A DNA stretch of 64,000 nucleotides. Origin: a bacterium. GTDB lineage: Bacteria > JACRDZ01 > JAQUKH01. The notes under the pieces are model-generated. The model was given only the letters and a program-made list of their open reading frames with translations. It did no database searches and was not told the origin of the DNA. The DNA is taken from NCBI GenBank assembly GCA_028719205.1, contig JAQUKH010000006.1, forward strand, positions 1-64,000. Reading direction: 5' to 3'. The first letter of the stretch is position 1. Every line of letters starts with the position of its first letter. Both the position numbers and the translations under genes were made by a program. Of this stretch, positions 57,364-64,000 are shown piece by piece.

Positions 57364-58011
57364 ATGGATAACAAAATCGAAGTACTTTTAAGAAAAAATA
57401 AGGAATGGGCAAAATCGGTAAAGACCGGAGATCCTGATTTTTTTACTAAACTGACCAATGTCCAGAATCCGGAGCTTCTCTGGATTGGTTGTTCGGACAG
57501 CCGTGTTCCTGCTAACGAGATAGTCGGATTGTTACCCGGGGAATTGTTTGTCCATAGGAATGTCGCCAATCTTGTTGTGCAAACGGACCTCAATTGTCTT
57601 TCTGTTATCCAATACGCGGTTGATGTGCTTAAGGTGAAAGATATAATTGTCTGCGGCCATTATGGCTGCGGCGGGGTACATTCCGCGTTTGTAAATAATA
57701 AGCTGGGATTAATTGATAATTGGCTCCGTAATATTAAAGATGTAATGGAAAAGTATCAAAAAAAATTGTCAGCCATAAAGGATGAGGAAAAACGCCTTGA
57801 TAGATTATGTGAATTAAATGTGATGGAGCAGGTAATAAATGTTGCCCAGACCACGATATTGGAAGACGCCTGGAACCGGGGGCAGAATGTCGCGGTCCAT
57901 GGTTTGATCTATAGCCTCAAAGACGGAATGCTAAGGGACTTAAATGTCTGCATAAGAAATTTCTCGGATATTACGGAATTTTATAATAATATTAAAAAAG
58001 CAGGAAAATAG
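57364..58011 (+). CDS. can: Beta-class carbonic anhydrase
   Basis: A 215-residue zinc enzyme interconverting CO2 and bicarbonate. 'LLWIGCSDSRVPANEIVGLL' has the first zinc Cys and the Asp-Arg dyad, 'ELFVHRNVANLV' is conserved, and 'VKDIIVCGHYGCGGVHSAFV' gives the zinc His and second Cys. All catalytic residues are present. Length matches the E. coli Can type. GAGAGGAG precedes the ATG. It closes the DUF2231/Fe-S/TauE group, and no carboxylase gene is nearby. Confidence 0.95.
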   Translation: MDNKIEVLLRKNKEWAKSVKTGDPDFFTKLTNVQNPELLWIGCSDSRVPANEIVGLLPGELFVHRNVANLVVQTDLNCLSVIQYAVDVLKVKDIIVCGHYGCGGVHSAFVNNKLGLIDNWLRNIKDVMEKYQKKLSAIKDEEKRLDRLCELNVMEQVINVAQTTILEDAWNRGQNVAVHGLIYSLKDGMLRDLNVCIRNFSDITEFYNNIKKAGK

Positions 58012-58089
58012 CAGGTTGATAATTAAATATGGGAACGTTGTTAAAAGAATAAAAGTATTTCCGGGGGGGAGCCTCTCAATTCTCCAAAC

Positions 58090-59664
58090 TCAAATCTTCT
58101 CAATACTCTTCTCCACCGCCTTTATCGCATCCGCCGCCGAACTTGTTATCCCGCCTGTATATCCTGATCCTTCCCCAATCGGATATAAATTTTTAATGTT
58201 TATTGATTCATATGTTTCACTGCGTTTGATTTTTACGGGGCAGGTGGTTCTTGTTTCCACGCCTAACAGGATCGCGTGTTCTGAAACAAATAGAGGGTAA
58301 TCTTCTTTCCATTTATTAAACGCGGCCAGGATCGTTTTGGATACAAAGCCCGGGAAAATTTCGTTCATATTGACGGGGGTGGTTCCGGTTTTACATGAGT
58401 TTTTATTTAAATTAACGGAAAGTTTTCCCTGCATAAAATCTATCAGATTTTGCGCGGGAACCTTCCATTTTCCGCCTGCAAGGTTAAAGGCCTTTTGTTC
58501 TATATCCTTCTGGAACTGGATACCTGCCAGAGGGCCGGTTGCCCCATAATCATTTAAATGGCAGGGGACCACGACCGCGGCGTTTGAAAAGGGCGAGGAC
58601 CTTTTTGAATAACTCATGCCGTTCACGGCCAGGAAACCGTTCTCAGACGAAGCGTTCACTACCTCTCCGCCGGGGCACATGCAGAAGGTGTATGCTCCGC
58701 TTCCTATTTTGCGGTCGGTGTAGTTAAAAGAATAAACGGCGGCGCCTATGCCGGGGAAGTTTTTATATTTATTGCCGTACCTGATCAGATTTATTATTTC
58801 AACGGGGTGTTCAACTCTCATGCCGACAGAGATAGGTTTCTGTTCAATAGCTATACTTTTTTTGTGGAGCATCTCGAACGTGTCGCGCGCGGAATGGCCT
58901 AATGCCAGATAGATCAATGAAGAGCGGTATTCTTTTTCGCCGTTTATTATTACGCCTTCGGCTTTGCCATCCGAGATAAGCAGATCCGTCATTTTTGAGC
59001 TGTAAAATATCTCCCCGCCATTTTGGAGGATATAGTTTCGTATATTAACAACTATTTTGCATAATACATCCGTTCCTAAATGAGGTTTGCTGTGGTACCC
59101 GATCTCTTCGGGCGCGCCGAATTTTATAAAAGTGTCCAGCACCTTGTTTGAATGATAAGAGTTGCTGAGCCTTGAAAAAAGTTTTCCGTCCGAATATGAA
59201 CCGGCTCCGCCTTCACCAAATTGAATATTTGATTCGGGATCTAAAATTCTTTCTTTATTAAACCGCTCGACATCCACGGATCGGCCTTCTATTTTTTTAC
59301 CTCTTTCAAATATCAAAGGTTTGATCCCGCGGTCAATAAATTCGAGGGCGGCGAACATGCCGGCAGGGCCGAAGCCGATTATTATGGGCCTGTCCTTAAC
59401 TTTTTTAAATATTTTAGCCGGTTCTGTTATTTTCTTGTATATGGGGAAGTTCTCTTTATTGTCGAAGCTGTCCGCGACGCGTACAACTATTGAAATTTCG
59501 TAGAAGAATTGTTCTTTATCGTTCAGGTCAAGCGCTTTGCGGAGTATACTTACAAATTGGATCTTGCCGCGGATCTCATTCAGCTTTTGCGAAGCGGCAT
59601 TTATATATTCATCTATCCCGTCTTTTTCAACGGGTATCCGTAAATTATTTATTATTAGGTCCAA
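58090..59664 (-). CDS. FAD-dependent oxidoreductase, COG2509-type
   Basis: A 524-residue flavoprotein. The N-terminal 80 residues form the small domain typical of this family, then 'RPIIIGFGPAGMFAALEFID' binds FAD. 'ESNIQFGEGGAGSYSDGKLF' and 'GFGPAGMF' are hallmarks of the COG2509 group; a later 'GAYTFCMCPGGEVVNASSEN' and C-terminal 'NLYPIGEGSGYTGGITSSAA' (FAD-contacting) complete the pattern. Substrate unknown; relatives occur in many anaerobes. It lies 11 bp downstream of the giant NHL/TPR gene on the same strand. Confidence 0.9.
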   Translation of the reverse strand: MDLIINNLRIPVEKDGIDEYINAASQKLNEIRGKIQFVSILRKALDLNDKEQFFYEISIVVRVADSFDNKENFPIYKKITEPAKIFKKVKDRPIIIGFGPAGMFAALEFIDRGIKPLIFERGKKIEGRSVDVERFNKERILDPESNIQFGEGGAGSYSDGKLFSRLSNSYHSNKVLDTFIKFGAPEEIGYHSKPHLGTDVLCKIVVNIRNYILQNGGEIFYSSKMTDLLISDGKAEGVIINGEKEYRSSLIYLALGHSARDTFEMLHKKSIAIEQKPISVGMRVEHPVEIINLIRYGNKYKNFPGIGAAVYSFNYTDRKIGSGAYTFCMCPGGEVVNASSENGFLAVNGMSYSKRSSPFSNAAVVVPCHLNDYGATGPLAGIQFQKDIEQKAFNLAGGKWKVPAQNLIDFMQGKLSVNLNKNSCKTGTTPVNMNEIFPGFVSKTILAAFNKWKEDYPLFVSEHAILLGVETRTTCPVKIKRSETYESINIKNLYPIGEGSGYTGGITSSAADAIKAVEKSIEKI

Positions 59665-59675
59665 AATGCCTCTTA

Positions 59676-62600
59676 CTACTCTTCAGGATATTGACTCTTC
59701 AGAAGGTCCAGTGTTTTTTTCGTGTCTGCTACTAGTTCATGATCAGGATAATCTTTGATAAATTTCTCAAGCTCGGCGATCGCTTTGCGCATTTCTCCGA
59801 GTGAAGTATAACATAAGCCTATTTTTAACTGGGCCGAGCCGTTCTTTTTTTTGTCCTGAGTATTAAATTTCAAATATTTTTGATAATATTCCAGGGCTTC
59901 TTTTGATTTATCCTGCGCGTAATAGAGTTCCGCTATTTCAAACGCCGCGCGCGCTTCCTGAGGATAGAAATTTATGATCTTTATAAAATAATTTAAGGCC
60001 TCGTCCTGTTTTTTTACTTCCAGCGAATAATCAGCCAGGAAATTTAAAGCTGTCAGATCTTTTTCCTCCAGCTTTAGAACCTGCTCATATTCCTTTGAAG
60101 CTTCATTTTTTAAAGCATTTTCCTTATATAAATTTGCCAGTGCCAATCGTGTTTTCAGGTCATCAGGCGTGACGGCAAGCTTATCATTATATTTTTTAAT
60201 TAATGACGGAACCATCATTTCTTTATAAAAAATCTTGAAATCAGCTTGTAATTTTGTATCCATATCCATTTCTTTCGGGATCTCGGGAATAACATCGTTC
60301 GCGGTTAAATTATCTTCAGGCGCGTTCACCCTGTATTCTTTCACGTTAAAAATTTCACCTTTTTCTTCCATGACAAGATATTCATTATATTTTTTTACTC
60401 CCTGTTTCCACGCGTCCGTAAAAGATGTGCCTAATAAAGACATGTCAACCGGTATCCAGATAAAATTATCCCTTTCCATATATAAGGTGGTATCGCCTGT
60501 AACTTTTTCCGGCTCTTCAATAGAGGCGCCTGTATTAACAAGCATAATAGTAAAAGATGAATTCCTGATAATGTTAACCGCGATACCTTCTTTTTCAAGG
60601 CAGGCGCTAAGCAAGATCGCGCAATCCAGGTCATTTCCTATCTTGTTTTTTAAGGTTATCCGTGGATATTGCGATCCCTTCGGCTTAATATTAAGATCAA
60701 TTTCTTTGTTTCGCGCGGTGCATGTCACTCCATAAACGCTTATACCGTCGTAAATAATAAATATTTTATACAATTCATTTGTAATATTATATTCATTTTT
60801 CCCGTGGTAAAGTTCCTGAACGCGTTTTGTAAAATCGCCGACCGGCGGGTCAGAAGGAGTTATGTGTTTGACAATATTTTCCTGTTCTTTTTTTATGAAG
60901 GTGTCCAGGTCCGTGAGCGCGTTTTTATATAATAAATTATCTTTCCCCGATCCTGCCGCTTTTTTGAACAATTCACGGGCTTTGTCGAAGGCTCCATAGC
61001 GCATATAAATTATTCCCATATAATAGTAACTTTCAGCGTTGTTCGGATCAATATCAAGGATCGCTTTGTATCCTTCAACAGCTTCTTTATTCATTTCTTT
61101 CTTACTGTATGTGGAAGCAAGAAGCAAGCGGGCTTTTATATTATTTTGCTCCAGTGAAATGGCCTTCTGAAAAGATTGAATAGCGTCATTATATTTTTCC
61201 TGTGTATTTTGCACGATACCAAGCTCAATATACGCGTCTATATTGTTTTCATCTGTTTTTATCACGTCTTTAAAATATTTTTCTGACTGTTTATAGTCTT
61301 TAATTCCGGAATAAAGCCTTCCCAGAGAAAAATTAATGGAAACTATATCTTTAGGATTTTTTGCCAATGCCTTTTGATACGCGTCTATCGCGTCGGGAAT
61401 ACGGTTTTTCTTTTCGTATAATACCGCGAGTTTTAAATACACATCCTGATAATTTGGATTTAGATTTACCACCGCGTTGAATTCATTTAAGGCCTTGTCT
61501 GTATCTGTGTTGAAAAACGCGAGCCCCATGTAATAATGGTAATCCGGATTTTCAGGTTCTAATTTTGTTGCCTCGCTGAATTCACGGATCGCGGCTTCTT
61601 TATCATCATTATAAAAATAAGCTAACCCGAGATTGTATTTGTAAAGCGGATTTTTAGGGCTGATCGTCCCGGCAACTCTGAATTCGGTAACAGCATCTTT
61701 ATAGCTTTTCTGGTTAAGATAAATTAATCCGATAAGAAAAAATATTTCATGATTTTGCGGCTCAAGTTCCGAAGCTTTTCTGAAAGATTTTATAGCCGGG
61801 TCATTTTTCCCCTGCTCGGCATATACTTTTCCAAGATAATAATGGGCATTAAATTCTCCCGGATTATTATCAGAGTAATTTTGTAATTCCTCCGCGGCCT
61901 GGTCATATTTATGCTGTTTATAATACGCGAATCCGAGTTCGTAATGCTTTTTTTGATCGGTTTCGCCAAGCAGAAAGGCATTTTTAAAAGCCGCTATGGC
62001 ATCATTATATAATTCTTTGTTTAAATACGCGGTGCCCAGTTCGGAATATATTATAAAAATATTTTTATCTGTTTTAAGGGCGTCTTCAAATTCAAAAATT
62101 GCTTTGTCATAAGACTTCTGCCTGGACAACGCGGCTCCGAGATAATAATGCGCGGATCCATTTTGGGGCTGCAGTTTTATTGTTTTACTGAATTTGTTTT
62201 CTGCTTCCGGCCATTTACCCTGTTTAAAGTAAATAATACCTAAATAGTAATACGCGTCATAATTATCAGGATAAAGTTCAATTTCTTTCTGTAAATTCAG
62301 GGCGCCTTCCTGGAATTTGTTCTGTTTGAAAAGGTTATATCCTAAGATAAAATGATCCGTGACAGGCGCGCCCGGAGAGCTCTCGATGCCGCTTGGGGTT
62401 ACAGCAGAGACCTTATAATAAGGGGACCGCGTTAAAGTGCTGTCCAGAGGCGCGGAGATAATAAAAAAATTTTCCCGGGTTTTATCAATAAAAGTATAAT
62501 TGCCGGTGAGTTCATCATTTTTATAAATATTATATTCAGATACAAATGATTCAGGATTTTTTTTCCATGTAAGTTTTATTTCTTTTTCATTTCCATAAGA

Positions 62601-64000
62601 AGCCAATTCGCCCGGAGCCTGCGGAGCTTCATGCAGGGCAAAAATCTGGACGCGCTTATTTTCCGTGTCCGCGACGTATATGTAATTTTGATTGTTCAGA
62701 TTTTTTACCGCAAGGCCCTGAGGGGTATTAAATTGCCCCATTCCTTTTCCTTCACTGCCGAATTCCATAATAAATTTAGCAGTATTGTCAATGATCTGTA
62801 CCCGGTTATTTCCTTTATCAAGCACATATATCTTTTTATCCTTATCCGTGCTGAGGCTGACCGGTTTATCAAATTCCACTTTTCCCTTTCCGTTCTTGCC
62901 AAAAGATAATTCATTGTTAAAATTAGCATAATATTTCTGTACGCGGTCATTCCCGGTATCAGCTACATAAATTATTCCATCCTGATCCAAAGCTATATCC
63001 TCAGGGCTATCCAGTTGATTCACCTTATTTCCTGATACCCCGAATTTACTTAAAAATACCCCGTCTTTATTAAATATCTGAACGCAATCATTTTTTTTAT
63101 CGGATACATAAAGTTTTTCACCTTTTTCATCATAAACAAGCCCGGAAGGGCTTAAAAATTCACCTTTTTCTTCTCCTTTGCGGCCAAATCCGAATAAATA
63201 TACTCCTGAAGAATCAAACACCTGGATACGATAATTTTTATTGTCGGATACGGCTATGTTGCCGCCGGGGCTTACTGCCAGGCCTGTCGGGTTTTCAAAT
63301 TTTCCTTTATCTTTTCCTTCCCCGCCAAAAACAAATTTTGATGTTCCGGCGGAATCAAATACCCCTATATTGTTATTTTCAATACTGGATACGTAAATAT
63401 TGCCGTAACTGTCTACTGTTATATCATTTGCCCTGCAGGGTATTTCGCGGATAAATACTACTTCAATAGGCCTCTGGGCGGAAAGTGTGTTATTTGTTTC
63501 ACCATCGGATATGATCTCGTAAACTTCCACGCGGTTATTCTTTTTATCAGCGATATATAATCTATTTTTTTTGTCCATATATATGCTTGAAAGTTCCAGG
63601 AACTGGCCCCGGCCGCTTCCTTTACTTCCAAAAGAATATAAAAAATCGCCCGTATTTGAGAATACATGAATACAGTTGTTTTCTATGTCCGTCGCGTATA
63701 GTATCCCGTTTCCGCTTATCGCGGCGGAAGAAAGCTGCTTGAATTTTTTGCTGTCTTTATCCCCGATCTTTAAAACAAAATATCCCATTAAATTTAATTT
63801 TTGTATACGGTTATTATCCTGGTCAACAACAAAAATATTACGTTCATTATCCACGACTACGCTTGACGGGTAATTGAACTGAGTGGGCAGGTTACCTGAA
63901 ACACCAAAGGACGCAATAAATATCCCCTGGCGGGTGAATACCTGGATACAGTCATTGCCGCTGTCCGCTATATAGATAAAATCATATAGATCTATGGCGA
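59676..64000 (-). CDS. Giant NHL-repeat/FN3/TPR/transglutaminase-like protein (5' end outside window)
   Basis: The frame is open to the right edge, so the true N-terminus is missing; at least 1,441 residues are present. Order: about ten NHL propeller repeats ('VYVADTGNDRVQ'-type, roughly the first 470 residues), one fibronectin type III domain ('EIKLTWKKNPESFVSEYNIY'), a long array of TPRs (about 15 repeats, for example 'YYYLGIIYFKQGKWPEAENK'), a transglutaminase-like domain and further TPRs to the end. In the transglutaminase-like domain the expected GDC-D-x-L reads 'NKIGNDLDCAILLSACLEKE', so the catalytic Cys is replaced by Asp; the usual His is not evident. It is probably an exported scaffold, but its signal is out of view. 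Confidence 0.88.
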   Translation of the reverse strand, partial: AIDLYDFIYIADSGNDCIQVFTRQGIFIASFGVSGNLPTQFNYPSSVVVDNERNIFVVDQDNNRIQKLNLMGYFVLKIGDKDSKKFKQLSSAAISGNGILYATDIENNCIHVFSNTGDFLYSFGSKGSGRGQFLELSSIYMDKKNRLYIADKKNNRVEVYEIISDGETNNTLSAQRPIEVVFIREIPCRANDITVDSYGNIYVSSIENNNIGVFDSAGTSKFVFGGEGKDKGKFENPTGLAVSPGGNIAVSDNKNYRIQVFDSSGVYLFGFGRKGEEKGEFLSPSGLVYDEKGEKLYVSDKKNDCVQIFNKDGVFLSKFGVSGNKVNQLDSPEDIALDQDGIIYVADTGNDRVQKYYANFNNELSFGKNGKGKVEFDKPVSLSTDKDKKIYVLDKGNNRVQIIDNTAKFIMEFGSEGKGMGQFNTPQGLAVKNLNNQNYIYVADTENKRVQIFALHEAPQAPGELASYGNEKEIKLTWKKNPESFVSEYNIYKNDELTGNYTFIDKTRENFFIISAPLDSTLTRSPYYKVSAVTPSGIESSPGAPVTDHFILGYNLFKQNKFQEGALNLQKEIELYPDNYDAYYYLGIIYFKQGKWPEAENKFSKTIKLQPQNGSAHYYLGAALSRQKSYDKAIFEFEDALKTDKNIFIIYSELGTAYLNKELYNDAIAAFKNAFLLGETDQKKHYELGFAYYKQHKYDQAAEELQNYSDNNPGEFNAHYYLGKVYAEQGKNDPAIKSFRKASELEPQNHEIFFLIGLIYLNQKSYKDAVTEFRVAGTISPKNPLYKYNLGLAYFYNDDKEAAIREFSEATKLEPENPDYHYYMGLAFFNTDTDKALNEFNAVVNLNPNYQDVYLKLAVLYEKKNRIPDAIDAYQKALAKNPKDIVSINFSLGRLYSGIKDYKQSEKYFKDVIKTDENNIDAYIELGIVQNTQEKYNDAIQSFQKAISLEQNNIKARLLLASTYSKKEMNKEAVEGYKAILDIDPNNAESYYYMGIIYMRYGAFDKARELFKKAAGSGKDNLLYKNALTDLDTFIKKEQENIVKHITPSDPPVGDFTKRVQELYHGKNEYNITNELYKIFIIYDGISVYGVTCTARNKEIDLNIKPKGSQYPRITLKNKIGNDLDCAILLSACLEKEGIAVNIIRNSSFTIMLVNTGASIEEPEKVTGDTTLYMERDNFIWIPVDMSLLGTSFTDAWKQGVKKYNEYLVMEEKGEIFNVKEYRVNAPEDNLTANDVIPEIPKEMDMDTKLQADFKIFYKEMMVPSLIKKYNDKLAVTPDDLKTRLALANLYKENALKNEASKEYEQVLKLEEKDLTALNFLADYSLEVKKQDEALNYFIKIINFYPQEARAAFEIAELYYAQDKSKEALEYYQKYLKFNTQDKKKNGSAQLKIGLCYTSLGEMRKAIAELEKFIKDYPDHELVADTKKTLDLLKSQYPEE

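Overview
The window looks like a chromosomal segment of an uncultivated Gram-negative bacterium with a moderately AT-rich genome. An outer membrane is indicated by an MlaE/MlaD lipid-trafficking pair, a DUF1302-like barrel protein with its LolA-like partner, several lipoproteins and an HtrA protease. Very large NHL/TPR proteins, small palindromic intergenic repeats and a mosaic gene order fit a candidate-phylum genome of the Omnitrophota/Desantisbacteria/Firestonebacteria kind, but I cannot fix the phylum. No tRNA, rRNA, CRISPR array, transposase or phage gene was seen.

Layout. 0-5.3 kb: start of an O-antigen-ligase-like membrane protein, the LolA-like/DUF1302 pair, a PPi-type phosphofructokinase overlapping mogA, and small unknowns. 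5.4-9.2 kb: a 22-residue membrane peptide gene with its own promoter, then divergent gltX and relA/spoT. 9.2-18.6 kb: a long central-metabolism operon: LeuC/LeuD-type dehydratase, NAD-type isocitrate dehydrogenase, an embedded PAS histidine kinase, malate dehydrogenase, DJ-1-like protein, fumarase alpha, GlpX, a lipoyl-transfer enzyme and a DMT transporter. 18.6-26.4 kb: yifB followed by an accessory region. Here two secreted-protein genes lie between the yifB 3' end and a diverged second copy of that same 3' end; then come PilZ, PAS-LuxR, CBM48 and MEDS-GAF-HD-GYP genes, partly a c-di-GMP theme. 26.4-32.3 kb: P-II-like protein, MlaE, MlaD, lipoprotein, RsmI, glycosyltransferase, sugar isomerase. 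32.3-39.5 kb: XRE regulator, SRPBCC protein, double-ATPase ABC protein, split transketolase, FtsEX and CtpA. 39.5-48.3 kb: housekeeping run tsaD, dus, M23 peptidase, coaC, tmk, holB, ricT, metG, then two secreted proteins. 48.3-55.8 kb (minus strand): mobA-tatA, hisI, a protease-like protein without its triad beside a four-PDZ HtrA lipoprotein, DUF1259, and a molybdate/tungstate-type ABC pair without binding protein. 55.9-58.0 kb: DUF2231, Fe-S protein, half-length TauE and beta-carbonic anhydrase. 58.1-64 kb: a COG2509 flavoprotein and a >1,440-residue NHL/FN3/TPR/transglutaminase-like protein running off the edge.

Regulation. Many genes have textbook sigma-70-like promoters with 16-17 nt spacing. 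At least four (lolA-like, gltX, relA/spoT, yifB) have the -10 hexamer 6-8 nt before the ATG and no Shine-Dalgarno, which predicts leaderless mRNAs alongside the many AGGAGG-led genes. Several families of short palindromic repeats sit between genes and supply start or stop codons (mogA, fumA, lipM). One repeat-like leader is shared by the unrelated genes mlaD and tatA. The best candidates for new biology are that shared leader, the yifB-flanked cassette, the 22-residue membrane peptide, the HtrA/pseudoprotease pair, and the FtsEX system whose ATPase lacks its catalytic glutamate.
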